Shown one piece after another: positions 21,801 to 29,217 of a DNA stretch of 64,000 nucleotides (position 1 is its first letter; every line of letters starts with the position of its first letter). Position numbers and translations under genes: made by a program. The stretch is from JABDJL01 sp963664065 (lineage in GTDB: Bacteria; Pseudomonadota; Gammaproteobacteria; Xanthomonadales; SZUA-36): NCBI GenBank assembly GCA_963664065.1, contig OY760942.1, forward strand, positions 1,240,001-1,304,000. The letters run 5' to 3'. Below the pieces are notes generated by a model, which worked only from the letters and a program-made list of their open reading frames with translations, made no database searches and had not been told where the DNA came from.

Positions 21801-22805
21801 ATCGTCGGCGCGGACGGCGAGTGGGGCCGCTGGCTCGCGGGCCTGGCCCTGTCCTACAGCGAGGGCGAGGGCGGCTATCGACAGGCTTCGGCAAAAGGCG
21901 GGGCGGTGAGCAGCACGCTGAGCGGGATCAACCCCTACGCCCGCTACCGTCTCGATGAACGCACCTCTTTGTGGGCTACGCTGGGCTACGGCAGCGGGCG
22001 ACTGACCCTGACCCCGGACGGGGCGGAGTCGGCCCTTGAAACCGACATGACCAACGCCATGGCGGCCTTCGGGGGCCGTGGCGTGCTGTCGATGCGCGCG
22101 GGCGAAACCGGACAGTTCGAACTGGCCCTGCGCACGGACGCGATGCTCACCTATACCGCCTCCATGGCCGTGGCCGGGCTGTCGGGTGGCGAAGGCGCCA
22201 CCAGCCGAATCCGGCTCATCCTGGAAGGTTCGGGCTCCCTGCCCGCGTTCGGCGGCGTTCTGGCGCCCAAGGTGGAAGCGGTGCTGCGTTATGACGGCGG
22301 CGACGCCGAAACGGGCGCGGGATTGGAAGTCGGCGGCGGTCTGGCCTATGACATGGCCCGCCTCACGGTACAGGTCGACGGGCGCGTGCTCCTGACCCAT
22401 CGGGACCGGAACTACGAGGAATGGGGATACAGCCTGTCTTTCGTGTACCAGCCCGCCAGGGATGGGCGCGGGTTGCGCTATCGGGCGGGATCCCAGTGGG
22501 GCGCGACCCAGAGTGGCGTGCAATCGCTTTGGTCGTTGCAGAACGCGGGAGGCCTGGCGAACGGCGAACGGACAGCCGACGGGCAGCGCTACACGGCTGA
22601 ACTCGGCTATGGCTTCGGCGCGCGACGGCTCTGGTATCCGTATGTCGCCACCGAAAGCGGGGGCGTGTCGTCACAGGCGCTGCGTTTCGGCCTCAATCTC
22701 AATGCCGGTTCCCATCTGGAGGCAGGACTTGAGATCGGCCGGCGTGCGCACCTGTCCTGCCAAATGGAGAACTACATTCGGCTGCAGTGGCGGGCACGCT
22801 GGTAA
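18660..22805 (+). CDS. Giant adhesin, C-terminal 1,381 residues with autotransporter beta-barrel
   Basis: This is the continuation of the gene that begins at 5683. It opens inside a cadherin repeat (TATDADAGDTLGYTLGG), then has the seventh near-identical fibronectin III domain, a divergent fibronectin III (19190-19510), two choice-of-anchor-R-like domains (about 19530-20030 and 20380-20880) separated by another fibronectin III, and a Calx-beta domain (20890-21215). A linker beginning LMPDAWLSRFGRAASDQVAQ and an autotransporter barrel from about 21640 follow, ending YIRLQWRARW. A terminal aromatic residue is the usual Bam-recognition signature. The barrel would sit in the outer membrane and export the repeats. 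The ATG at 18660 is not a plausible native start; with the missing base restored the gene encodes about 5,707 residues. Confidence 0.85.
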   Translation: MTATDADAGDTLGYTLGGADVAAFDFVETTGQIRTKAGVSYDHEAKASYTVTVTASDNSNATAVADVTISITDVDEPPSAPATPMVSAVSGSTTSLSVSWAAPANAGKPAIASYDVQYRVGSSGTWSDGPVDVAGTSTTIASLVADTLYEARVRATNAEGDSGWSDPPGSGRTNAPSTSAPGAPGNLRTTPGDGRVTLAWTAPGSDGGAAIEKYRYRVSADGGSSWDPDWTDVPDGPDAGGSAADETTFTVSGLSNGTEYVFQLRAVNSVGEGRAASATGTPVRAPLPPGSGFLVGNFGQRADGAAQIYVTHDIVGVFTTGARGAEWHNIELRLNSITSDIAQLPSATLYRASVTDTRVSRGAEVAALTAVPGSPRPTDTAQTVAFTAPPGTRLEAGATYMVVLVASSGWVGVENTTFPAEDAGGAPGWAIDGIGAGNSSPYSYQTTASLLMRVNGTAAGAPVATAPDAPASVGAAAGDARVNLIWTPPRSDGGAGIEKYQYRYSAGSRVDPDTAWTDVPDGSDTGTSRADERSVSVTELDNGRQYAFELRAVNGVRAGAAATATATPAAARRTGFPVSNFGQPVDGSSQISVTQDIVGAFTAGALGATLDSIEFRLYSRTPDIAQVPSATLYRGSVTDTRATLGTRVATLTAAPGSPRPAASAQTIVFTAPGGTRLEAGATYLVVLAGSGFVRVEHTNSSAQDAGGASGWTIDGVGAGNSSPYSYGTSGSLLMSVNGTTARAQRAVRVGDARVREGPQAVLVFTVTLDRARDRDVTVDYATSDATARAGEDYTAVSGTLVFTAGERSGTVSVTVLDDAHDEGAETLTLRLFNARGAVIEDGVAEGTILNSDLMPDAWLSRFGRAASDQVAQAIGRRLEGGARESHVTVLGWRVDAPFDSRRAGGVSGEEPGHEAALESPRFGRDGAELRAGGTPGAPGGFMAQGAPGVVPVAVHAPAAGHAPGARGRGGPWADMLQGLLMKVGAGGDVRAPGLRDMVMGSSFYYGYSPDASLLRGMNRLTAWGESASTRFSGAEGKLSLDGEVNTAIVGADGEWGRWLAGLALSYSEGEGGYRQASAKGGAVSSTLSGINPYARYRLDERTSLWATLGYGSGRLTLTPDGAESALETDMTNAMAAFGGRGVLSMRAGETGQFELALRTDAMLTYTASMAVAGLSGGEGATSRIRLILEGSGSLPAFGGVLAPKVEAVLRYDGGDAETGAGLEVGGGLAYDMARLTVQVDGRVLLTHRDRNYEEWGYSLSFVYQPARDGRGLRYRAGSQWGATQSGVQSLWSLQNAGGLANGERTADGQRYTAELGYGFGARRLWYPYVATESGGVSSQALRFGLNLNAGSHLEAGLEIGRRAHLSCQMENYIRLQWRARW

Positions 22806-23148
22806 TGGCATTGGACGCCGTAACGGCGGTGCCGGAAAATGGCAGCGGCGCAGACTGCCAGTCGCGCCGCTGCCACCACCCAGGGGCGAGGGCAAAAATC
22901 GTTATACCAACACTGAACGCGGCGATGATCGAACCCAAGCGCGAGGGCTTGTTAACGAGGGTTTTGAGTTGCGCCCCGAAGATCACAAGCGTTGCCTCGA
23001 TTGAGCTTATGGATTGCGAAAGGGTAGACACCAGTTCCCGTGCGTCAAGGTTTTCATCCTCAACGCGTTCAAGCCGGTTATCGATGTGCTTAATGCCCGC
23101 CAGTTCCCGGGCTAGATCGTCGGCTGTGTTTTGGTGCTCGGGACTCAT
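22699..23148 (-). CDS. Phage-type coiled-coil membrane protein, probably holin-like or truncated
   Basis: The first 70 residues are charged and heptad-like (RLERVEDENLDARELVSTLS), followed by one hydrophobic segment (LGSIIAAFSVGITIFALAPG) and a basic stop. This matches small phage proteins with an N-terminal coiled coil and one membrane helix, found near lysis genes. The start ATG overlaps the stop of the Mor-like gene upstream (ATGA at 23145-23148), so it belongs to the same leftward operon. The C-terminal third overlaps the end of the giant adhesin on the other strand by about 107 bases and looks unlike a native tail. The prophage probably breaks off here. Function is not certain. Confidence 0.5.
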   Translation of the reverse strand: MSPEHQNTADDLARELAGIKHIDNRLERVEDENLDARELVSTLSQSISSIEATLVIFGAQLKTLVNKPSRLGSIIAAFSVGITIFALAPGWWQRRDWQSAPLPFSGTAVTASNAITSVPATAAECSSPFGRTGAHAGRSQVLPPDGNRH

Positions 23149-23486
23149 GGGGGTGCTATATCAAATAAATCGTCAACGCGTCCAGCCGCTTTGTTGACGA
23201 TTTTCCAAATCCACTGACGAGAAAGATCAAACTCCTCGGCTAACTGAGCCGAATTATTGCCGTCAAATTTGGCCCTGATCTCAACATTGCGGGCTTCTAT
23301 TTTGCTTGCCTTGAACGGGTCCGCGGGGAACCAGACCTTTGTCCCGGCGAGCGACACGAGTAAAAGCCGTGCGAACTTCCGCCCTCGGCTCGATGCCTGT
23401 TCCGGCGGGAAGCCTTGAAGCCGGTAAAACCCTTCAAAGATATCGGCTATCTCCTCACCGATCAGGGGGAATGTTTCCTTGCTCAT
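23145..23486 (-). CDS. Mor/Middle-operon-regulator-like transcription activator
   Basis: A 113-residue protein with the C-terminal helix-turn-helix pattern of the Mor/C family of phage Mu: RNVEIRAKFDGNNSAQLAE, then FDLSRQWIWKIVNKA. In Mu, Mor and C activate middle and late promoters. Here the gene lies at the end of the leftward early operon, where lambdoid phages carry the late antiterminator Q, so a late-gene switch is a reasonable inference. The start overlaps the end of the VRR-NUC gene by 32 bases and the stop overlaps the next start. The late genes it would control are absent from this window. Confidence 0.7.
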   Translation of the reverse strand: MSKETFPLIGEEIADIFEGFYRLQGFPPEQASSRGRKFARLLLVSLAGTKVWFPADPFKASKIEARNVEIRAKFDGNNSAQLAEEFDLSRQWIWKIVNKAAGRVDDLFDIAPP

Positions 23487-23993
23487 GCTGATATCCTCTA
23501 TTGAGGTATTTCATTGTTTTTGTTATGAGTTCATCCACTGAAAAACAGATTTCAACCCGGTTTCCGGCTTCGCGTAATGAGCGAATCATTTCGACTTGCC
23601 ACTTGCTCAGGGAGCCACCGGGCGCTTTGGTTTCAAGGTATAGCGAGTGGTATCCGCCTCGCGCAACAGCCAAATGAAGGTCTGGAACGCCCCTGCGGAC
23701 ACCCTCTCGCTTCATCTTGCCGCCGCCCGCCGGGTGCCGGTGACCACCGTTTGGAATGGCGTATAGATTCACCAGTTCGGGGACCTGCTGACGTTCCATG
23801 ATCCGCACCCAATCGATGAACGAACTCTGAATTTTGAACTCGAGGCCCCTGCTGGTGGCGGGAGTGTGTTTTTCAATTGCAGGCGCGGGCCTGCCGGGAA
23901 CCTTTTCAAGCTCCCGTGCCAGCCTTGACCATTCGCGGTGATTGTTCAAGGGGTTGGGCGATCTCCGAATACGCAGATGGTTTTATTCGTCAT
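23455..23993 (-). CDS. VRR-NUC domain nuclease of a phage
   Basis: The protein shows the VRR-NUC fold signature: NLYAIPNGG, then the basic stretch KMKREGVRRGVPDLHLA with Pro-Asp, then YLETKAPGGSLSKWQ with Glu-x-Lys and the conserved Gln. VRR-NUC enzymes are structure-specific or junction-resolving nucleases, and here one would replace RusA in processing replication or recombination intermediates. The continuous frame has only a TTG start at 23949. A better start is the ATG at 23993, which overlaps the previous stop as ATGA, as elsewhere in this operon; it reads MTNKTICVFGDRPTP and then needs a one-base shift at the G run 23950-23953. So the gene is either frameshifted or starts at TTG. Confidence 0.7.
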
Positions 23994-24187
23994 GTACCGA
24001 TCTGCTTGGCTTTTGTAAGGCTGTCGTAAGCATCTTCAAGGTGGGCGATCGAGGCCCTGAATTTCACCGACGCCGACGAATTTTCGATGTTATCGGGCGT
24101 ATCGCTGAGATCCTGTTCCTCCTCGTCGATAAGGCCGGTAACCAAAACGGAAAGGGCCGAAATGCGTGCTCTCTTTTTCGGATTCAT
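23990..24187 (-). CDS. Small hypothetical phage protein, 65 residues
   Basis: I do not recognise this acidic 65-residue protein (MNPKKRARISALSVLVTGLI, then a Glu/Asp-rich segment and SIAHLEDAYDSLTKAK). Its reality is supported by context: its ATG overlaps the stop of the gene before it (ATGA at 24184-24187) and its stop overlaps an ATG at 23993, the pattern of translational coupling seen through this leftward operon. Composition and size fit the accessory genes between replication and resolvase genes in phages. Confidence 0.5.
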   Translation of the reverse strand: MNPKKRARISALSVLVTGLIDEEEQDLSDTPDNIENSSASVKFRASIAHLEDAYDSLTKAKQIGT

Positions 24188-24414
24188 GGATTACTCCTCG
24201 CGGCAATGACCGCGTTCGTGTATTGCCTGACCGGGCCTCGGTCACCGGCGGGATAGGTTGAGAGTTTGATTCTGCGGACCTCAACAGTCCCGCTACTGGA
24301 TTTGATGACGCGGGTAGCTAGCAGCTCGGCGACCTGTTTCAAATGTGCGGGTGAAATCTCCGGGCAGATTAGCCCGATGGTGAGGCCGTGCGCGATTGAG
24401 CGACGATTACTCAA
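24184..24414 (-). CDS. Small hypothetical phage protein, 76 residues
   Basis: An unrecognised 76-residue protein beginning MSNRRSIAHGLTIGLICPEI, with a predicted short helix (SPAHLKQVAELLATRVI) and a basic C-terminus. Coupling to the next gene is by an ATGA overlap, and a 48-base gap separates it from the gene upstream at 24463. It looks like one of the small proteins of a phage early operon; no function is offered. Confidence 0.45.
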   Translation of the reverse strand: MSNRRSIAHGLTIGLICPEISPAHLKQVAELLATRVIKSSSGTVEVRRIKLSTYPAGDRGPVRQYTNAVIAARSNP

Positions 24415-24462
24415 AGGATCTATTCCCAGGGCCGGCTTTTTTTCTGGTCACAGGAACCGAGT

Positions 24463-24729
24463 TCATGCATTACCCCACTTATCGAGCTGTCGGTATGCCG
24501 CGTTGATCGAGTAGCCGAGCTCTAAAAGGCGGCGGAAATGAGCGGTCTTAATCGGATCGTGGGGCGAAAATGTTTCGTCGGCTATACCGCACTGCTGGAT
24601 CTCATTTCTTAGCACCACAGCCCGCGCAATAGCCCGTCGCTTGATGTCTCGAGGGTTCACGACCGGAACCAAATATCGAAAGCGAAGATCACGGCGGTCA
24701 GTTCCTGCTTCGTGTATCCATTCGTTCAA
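24463..24729 (-). CDS. Small hypothetical phage protein, 88 residues
   Basis: An unrecognised basic protein (MNEWIHEAGTDRRDLRFRY to LELGYSINAAYRQLDKWGNA). The last 40 residues resemble a short helix-turn-helix-like or DNA-binding helical segment, but I cannot assign a family. Its ATG overlaps the stop of the gene at 24726 as ATGA, supporting it as a real member of the leftward operon. Confidence 0.45.
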   Translation of the reverse strand: MNEWIHEAGTDRRDLRFRYLVPVVNPRDIKRRAIARAVVLRNEIQQCGIADETFSPHDPIKTAHFRRLLELGYSINAAYRQLDKWGNA

Positions 24730-25040
24730 TCATCATCAGGTAGGCCGCGCTCCCCGGATGCATGTGCGTGAGTTAGGAGTCTCTCACTACCCGGGGAACG
24801 CGGGTAAACTGGAAAGTCTGTCTCGCCGAGCGGCTCCGGGCCCTCGTCGCCTGAGAGAATGTAGGATCCCCCGGTGTAATCCCCAGGAGGGTCAATTCCC
24901 GGGACCGAGGGATCCGTTACTGGTACGACTCGAACCTGGTGGCTTCTTTTATAGCGTCCGGGGCAAATGATGGTTTTGGGGTTTACCATTGGCCTGTTTA
25001 TCCCTTTCCTTAGCCGCGCATTGCGTTCGGTAAGATTCAT
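24726..25040 (-). CDS. Small hypothetical phage protein, 104 residues
   Basis: The start at 25040 (MNLTERNARLRKGINRPMVN) is preferred over the longer upstream frame because it overlaps the stop of the replication gene (ATGA at 25037-25040) and because the upstream extension is arginine-rich shadow sequence. The middle is rich in Pro and Asp and holds no recognisable motif. It is part of the leftward early operon. Confidence 0.45.
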   Translation of the reverse strand: MNLTERNARLRKGINRPMVNPKTIICPGRYKRSHQVRVVPVTDPSVPGIDPPGDYTGGSYILSGDEGPEPLGETDFPVYPRSPGSERLLTHAHASGERGLPDDD

Positions 25041-25790
25041 ACCTGCGCCCTGCGCTGGTCGATGTGCCGTTCTATTCTTAGCATGTAGTGCCCGGTTTCC
25101 TCGCCGGGTTTCGGGGCCGGGTAGTCGTGCTTTTTGGCCCACGCCTCGACCTTGTTCACATCCTTTGGCACCCTGAGCTTTTGTTCGGCTTTTCTGCGCT
25201 GTCCGTTGAGCTCTCGATACTTGAAATCCGAGGTCACGGATTTGATAAATTTCGATTGCAGTTGAACGGGTCGGTAGTGGGCCTCGGCGTAGGTGATGAA
25301 CTCGGCTAAGGATCCTTCGATAAACGCGTCGGTGATGTTCGGGCAATTGAGTTTTATTCGTTCACGGGTTTTGTCGAACGGGATAAAGGCTGAAAAGTCT
25401 TTTGGCTTGGCAGCGGGTTGCTTTTTGTTTTCGGTTTTCCTTTTTGAAAAGTTGGTGGGGCGGGGGTTGTTTTCGGTTTTCCCCTCCGAACTATCAGTAC
25501 TCCCCCCCTGTTTAATATAAGGTCTTTCTCTAACTCTAACTCTAGGTAACGCATTTGGTAACAGAAGGCATTTAGTAACGTTGGCGGCGTTACCTTAGTA
25601 ACGTTCTCGTCGTTACTTTTGGCGTTTTTACGCTTGCTTTTTGCTACCCTTCGAGCCGTAAGTGCCCGTTTTTTCGCGCTTTCTCCGACATGGCGTTCGA
25701 AATTCGGTAGGAACAGAAAATCCTTGCCCTTGATCTTGATCTTTTCAAGCCAGCCAACATCTTCCATCGCTTTTGTAAATCCGGCAACGC
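25037..25790 (-). pseudogene. Phage replication protein (O/DnaT-like), frameshifted and 5'-truncated
   Basis: Two frames make one protein. The upstream frame reads GVAGFTKAMEDVGWLEKIK, NFERHVGESAKKRALTARR and NAKSNDENVTKV, as in phage replication-initiation proteins with an N-terminal winged-helix region. The downstream frame reads RVRVRERPYIKQGG, a Lys/Asn-rich linker, and then a domain like the C-terminal part of DnaT-type proteins (FDKTRERIKLNCPNI, then FIEGSLAEFITYAEAHY), ending at 25037. A shift of one base is needed between about 25505 and 25600; the C7 run at 25502-25508 is one candidate. The N-terminal 70 or so residues are not found in any frame beyond 25790. It heads the leftward operon. 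Confidence 0.55.
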
Positions 25791-26066
25791 CAGCCGCAAG
25801 AGCACCGACCCGATTTTTTCGGGGAGGTTTTTACTTCGACCGAGGAGCTTGCCCCTCGTGAGCGTCTCGGGTTATTCGAAGCGAAGCTCAAACGGTCCGT
25901 CCCGAACTCTTTTCTTGCCCCTCGTGCGGGGCGGGTCGTCTTGAGTGCCATTGCTGGCGCAATTTTTCTCTATTCCCTTGTCGGCCCCCGATTCAAGCAA
26001 TGACGATCAGCAAGCTTAACGCCGACATCGACGAGATCGCCCGGTTCACGGTAGCGAGGTGATGTC

Positions 26067-26996
26067 ATGACCTTAACCGCAGCACAACGCACCGAGAGAC
26101 TGACCGGAATCGGAGCCTCCGACGCCGCCGCTGCTATGGGGCTCAGCCAGTGGAAAACACCGCTCGAGCTATACCTTGATAAAACCGAGGAGCTTGACGC
26201 GGCGAACGATCCCGTGGTCGGGAATGAGCTCATGTATTGGGGCTCGAAATTAGAGACGATGATTGCCGAGGGATGGTCCGAGAAAACCGGCATCAAGGTC
26301 CGCCGGGTCAATGCTCAACTGACTCACCCGGAGCATGATTTTATGATCGCGCATCTGGACCGTCGGCAGGTCGGCAACGGTCGGCCTCTCGAGTGTAAAA
26401 ACGTCAATGTTTATTACGCCCGGAGTGCGTTCGGCGAGGAGGGATCTGACGACGTCCCGGTTCATTACCTGATTCAAGTACACCACCAAATTGTTATAGC
26501 CCGGGCGAAGTGGGGAGCGGAGGGGGCAGAGCTCGCGGCCTTGATCGGAGGAAACAATCTCCGGACCTACACATTCCAGCACGATGCCGAGCTCGAGGAG
26601 CTCATCATCAAGCGCGAGGCGGAGTTCTGGCAACACGTCATAGACCGCCGCCCGCCGCCGCCGACAACCCTCGGCGATCTCGAGTTCCTGTATGCCGAGG
26701 ATAACGGCGAGATCAAGGCCGTCACTGACCCGGAGATCGTGAAACGCTGGAACGAACTCCATGAGCTCAAGGACTCCGCGAAAGTGACCCTGAGCGCTAT
26801 CAAAGATAACGAGCTTTTGCTCAAGCTGGCAATCGCTGAGGCGGCGGGGATCAAGTTTGAGGATCCGCTCGAGGGCCCGGACGGAGCGGGAATTTCATAC
26901 GCCGGAAAGACGTTAGCAACATGGCGTACCCAAACCCGAAAATCGTACACCGTCCCGGAATCTAAATACCGGGGGCTCAGACTGACAAAACCATAG
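26067..26996 (+). CDS. YqaJ-type viral recombinase / lambda exonuclease-like protein
   Basis: A 309-residue protein with the YqaJ signature: GIGASDAAAAMGLSQWKTP and LELYLDKT near the N-terminus, a WGSKLE motif, then AHLDRRQ, LECKNVN (the Glu-x-Lys of the PD-(D/E)XK nuclease) and QVHHQIV. These enzymes resect double-stranded DNA 5' to 3' and work with a RecT/Bet-like annealase in phage recombination. The start follows GAGGTG at 26055-26062. It opens the rightward arm of the prophage, divergent from the replication operon. The region 25800-26066, where a repressor or Cro gene would be expected, contains no intact gene. Confidence 0.85.
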   Translation: MTLTAAQRTERLTGIGASDAAAAMGLSQWKTPLELYLDKTEELDAANDPVVGNELMYWGSKLETMIAEGWSEKTGIKVRRVNAQLTHPEHDFMIAHLDRRQVGNGRPLECKNVNVYYARSAFGEEGSDDVPVHYLIQVHHQIVIARAKWGAEGAELAALIGGNNLRTYTFQHDAELEELIIKREAEFWQHVIDRRPPPPTTLGDLEFLYAEDNGEIKAVTDPEIVKRWNELHELKDSAKVTLSAIKDNELLLKLAIAEAAGIKFEDPLEGPDGAGISYAGKTLATWRTQTRKSYTVPESKYRGLRLTKP

Positions 26997-27005
26997 GAAC
27001 ACGAA

Positions 27006-27150
27006 ATGAACAATCAAGCGAAAGAACTCACAAAGACCGCCAGGGCGAACAACCCCTTCGACTCCGGCGGCACGAACGAAAGTCAGCCAGCCGGGGCCGT
27101 TATGGTCGAATCTCAAGCAATGGCGACTGTACAAGCAATCGCGATTATCA
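27006..27150 (+). pseudogene. Phage early gene interrupted by IS1595-family insertion
   Basis: The open frame starts MNNQAKELTKTARANNPFDS and continues to AMATVQAIAI before running into the left end of the IS1595-family element. Phage proteins with the N-terminal pattern NPFDSG, then VQA, commonly follow YqaJ or RecT-like genes; their exact function is unsettled, and I would only call it recombination-associated. It lies 9 bases after the YqaJ gene and is clearly in the same operon. Only about 48 native residues remain. Confidence 0.5.
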
Positions 27151-27190
27151 AGTTGACACCTGTAAAGAATTCTGCTAGCCTTAGAAAATC

Positions 27191-28045
27191 ATGAAAACAC
27201 TTACCGTTCAAGAGTTCTTCAAGCGCTATCCGGATGATGATACTTGTCTCGAATACCTGATGCGCAAGCGTCACGGTGCCGTTCTGGATTGCCCGAAATG
27301 CGGAAAGCAGGGGAAATTCCACCGGACTAAACGGCATCCCGCCTATGAGTGTGCCTGGTGCGGATATGAGATTTATCCCATGGTCGGGACCATTTTTCAT
27401 AAGTCCCATACACCGCTTCAGAAGTGGTTCTATGCCCTGTATCTGTTCACCACCACGCGGCACGGCGTACCGGCCAAGGAGCTTCAGCGCCAGCTCGGCG
27501 TTTCCTATCCCACAGCGTTGCGCATGACGCATGAAATCCGCAAGCATATGGCCAAGGTGGACGGTGAAACGCCCTTGGCCGGTGATATCGAAGCTGACGA
27601 GACTTACGTGGGTGGCAAAGCGAAGGGCAAGGGGCGCGGTTACAAGGGCAACAAAGCCATCGTCTTCGGGATGCTTGAACGGGACGGGGATGTGATGACG
27701 AAGGTCGTGCCCAACGTCCGCAAGCGGACCCTTCAGCCAATTATCGCGGAGAACGTTGAGCCAGGGGGCACCGTCCACACCGACGAGTTGCGCTCCTACA
27801 GCGGCTTAGAGCAGGCTGGCTACACCCACAAGACGGTCAATCACGGTGCCGGCGAGTACGTGGACGGGTCCTCCCACGTCAACGGCATCGAGGGCTACTG
27901 GGCGCGTCTGAAGTTGTCTATTCGAGGGACTCACGTTCACGTCTCGAAGCAGCATCTCGAGAAGTACGTGAAGGAGTTCGAGTACCGCTACAACCGGCGG
28001 AAGCGGCCTGATCTGATGTTTGAGGAGCTGCTGACGAACCTGTGA
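27191..28045 (+). CDS. IS1595-family transposase
   Basis: A 284-residue ISXO2-like transposase. It has an N-terminal zinc ribbon (CPKCGKQ, then CAWCG), a helix-turn-helix region (GVPAKELQRQLGVSYPTALRM) and a catalytic core with DIEADETYVGGK, HTDELRSY and the final VNGIEGYWARLKLSIRG. The length is as expected for the family and no break is seen. It is probably active or recently so. Confidence 0.9.
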   Translation: MKTLTVQEFFKRYPDDDTCLEYLMRKRHGAVLDCPKCGKQGKFHRTKRHPAYECAWCGYEIYPMVGTIFHKSHTPLQKWFYALYLFTTTRHGVPAKELQRQLGVSYPTALRMTHEIRKHMAKVDGETPLAGDIEADETYVGGKAKGKGRGYKGNKAIVFGMLERDGDVMTKVVPNVRKRTLQPIIAENVEPGGTVHTDELRSYSGLEQAGYTHKTVNHGAGEYVDGSSHVNGIEGYWARLKLSIRGTHVHVSKQHLEKYVKEFEYRYNRRKRPDLMFEELLTNL

Positions 28046-28169
28046 CCGCCCGGTCCAAGAGCTGCTGAAAGCGGTCTCCCTCGGATTGCGACGAATGCTC
28101 CTTTGCGAACCGGTCTAGTTGGCCCAATTTGCGAGCCTCATCCAAGCTCAAATATTTGCCGCGTGACAT
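27918..28169 (-). CDS. Small protein encoded at the 3' edge of the IS1595-family element
   Basis: The frame begins MSRGKYLSLDEARKLGQLDRFAKEHSSQ and continues past a likely natural end into antisense of the transposase, ending at 27918. Short proteins of the pattern (M)(T/S)RGK-LSLEEARK-G-L--FAKEHPS are, as I recall, common hypothetical genes beside IS1595-type transposases. The first 45 residues therefore look real and the tail is probably run-on. It faces the transposase convergently and could be a passenger. Function unknown. Confidence 0.45.
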   Translation of the reverse strand: MSRGKYLSLDEARKLGQLDRFAKEHSSQSEGDRFQQLLDRAVTGSSAAPQTSDQAASAGCSGTRTPSRTSRDAASRRERESLE

Positions 28170-28371
28170 GATGGCGAGAGTATACCGCCGTTTTCATTCA
28201 GTAAGAAGGTTGATTGCTGTCGATGCCAGCGTGTTAAGCTAGCTTAGGTGCCCGCTGTTGACGCAGCGGGCAATCTCGAAATTCAGCGCGGGGCTTTGAC
28301 CAAAGGCCCAGTCAGCGATTCTCCGACCGGGGAAGAAATATTATCACCCCTAAAATGGAGAAGCAATATGT

Positions 28372-28665
28372 CTAACGTGGTGGAGTTTCCTGGAGGCGGC
28401 CCTCGATCCGTTTCAGGATCTCAAGAATCTCCTGCTCGGGAGAAGGGTCAATCTGCTGGAGAATTGTCCTCGCCATTTTTACCAGATCGTGACGATCTGA
28501 ATAGAACACACGCGGTTCCACGCCGGCTGTCTCGGAGTGAAGAACCAGCGCGCCTTTATCTCGGTGCGTGCTCGGCAGGATTCCCCAGTCTGTCAGAACG
28601 TGAACTTGTGGATATTTCATCCGCAATTCATCAATTGTTGAAAACTCGCCGGTGATTTTTTTCAT
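28372..28665 (-). CDS. Hypothetical protein, 97 residues
   Basis: MKKITGEFSTIDELRMKYPQ has a plausible soluble-protein composition and ends LEILKRIEGRLQETPPR. GAGGAG lies 8 bases before the ATG at 28665, and a good promoter lies upstream (28821-28849). I do not recognise the family. It sits between two IS elements with a second small gene and does not look phage-derived; it may be chromosomal or toxin-antitoxin-like cargo moved in by the IS elements, but that is only a guess. An overlapping plus-strand frame (28368-28655) is the alternative. Confidence 0.5.
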   Translation of the reverse strand: MKKITGEFSTIDELRMKYPQVHVLTDWGILPSTHRDKGALVLHSETAGVEPRVFYSDRHDLVKMARTILQQIDPSPEQEILEILKRIEGRLQETPPR

Positions 28666-28820
28666 CGGAAGGTACTCCTCGTTGTGGGTTACTGGCCCGA
28701 CTGATCCACTCAGGCGGGGTTCTTATAATATCTGAAATGGCGGAAGGAGTTGACGGGCTTCCTGTTAACGCTCGAATACTGCAAGATCCCAATTTGTGCC
28801 ATCCCAGACTTGACAAGAGG

Positions 28821-28849
28821 CTATTACATTTTAGGCGTAAGCACGTCAA
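28821..28849 (-). promoter_or_regulatory. Sigma-70-type promoter
   Basis: On the minus strand, TTGACG (28849-28844) is followed after 17 bases by TAATAG (28826-28821). Transcription would run leftward into the hypothetical gene starting at 28665, with a leader of about 150 bases. Confidence 0.5.
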
Positions 28850-29217
28850 GTCATGGACTGGTAGACGCGGCGGGCATCTTCTAGATCATGCCGCACCGCC
28901 AGTACTCTTGCCAAGAATTCGACCCATTCTGCAGATCCTGACAACACGGTGCCTTTATCGACCTCTGGGCGTGGGATCTGCTGGCCGTCGAGCACTTTGC
29001 AAGCAGCGTACAGGGGTGCCAACGCTGCATTGGACGCTGCTATTTCAGCCGCGCTGATGACTCTTTCCGCCAGGATTCCGCTGTACTTGATCAGAGCGTC
29101 CAAGCAATGTTCAAGTACAGGCACCTTGTCGATGGGGTGCAACCCACAGACAACACGTAACCAAAAGGCTTCTACCGGATAAGGAATGCTTGTGATTACG
29201 TTAGACCATGTGGTCCG
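28846..29217 (-). pseudogene. Hypothetical gene truncated at its 5' end by IS3-family copy 2
   Basis: The open frame on the minus strand runs from the IS boundary at 29217 to a stop at 28846 and includes VEAFWLRVVCGLHPIDKVPV, an alanine-rich helical part and a C-terminus ARVLAVRHDLEDARRVYQSM. No ATG with a ribosome site occurs between the IS end and the conserved-looking part, so the native start was probably removed by the IS. I do not recognise the family. The sequence on the other side of the IS is phage DNA, not the missing 5' part. Confidence 0.45.

Larger units (their letters stand above)
27152..28253 (+). mobile_element. IS1595-family insertion sequence
   Basis: The transposase at 27191-28045 is flanked by imperfect inverted ends. 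The left end has GACACCTG followed by GCTAGCCTTA at about 27154-27183. The right end, read inward, has GGCACCTA followed by GCTAGCTTAA at about 28228-28253. The element splits a phage gene at 27150. The exact boundaries and target duplication could not be fixed: the sequence beyond the right end does not resume the split gene, so a further rearrangement happened there. A hairpin with 8-bp arms (28250-28271) sits at the right edge. Confidence 0.65.

Noticed and set aside
19878..22523. 881-residue minus-strand open frame
   Set aside because: It is antisense to the adhesin C-terminus and barrel and rich in Arg, Gly and Ala with no domain, so a shadow of GC-rich coding DNA.
28248..28655. Plus-strand frame containing MSNVVEFPGGGPR
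   Set aside because: It overlaps the minus-strand gene 28372-28665, which has a better ribosome site, a promoter and a more protein-like composition; kept only as an alternative.
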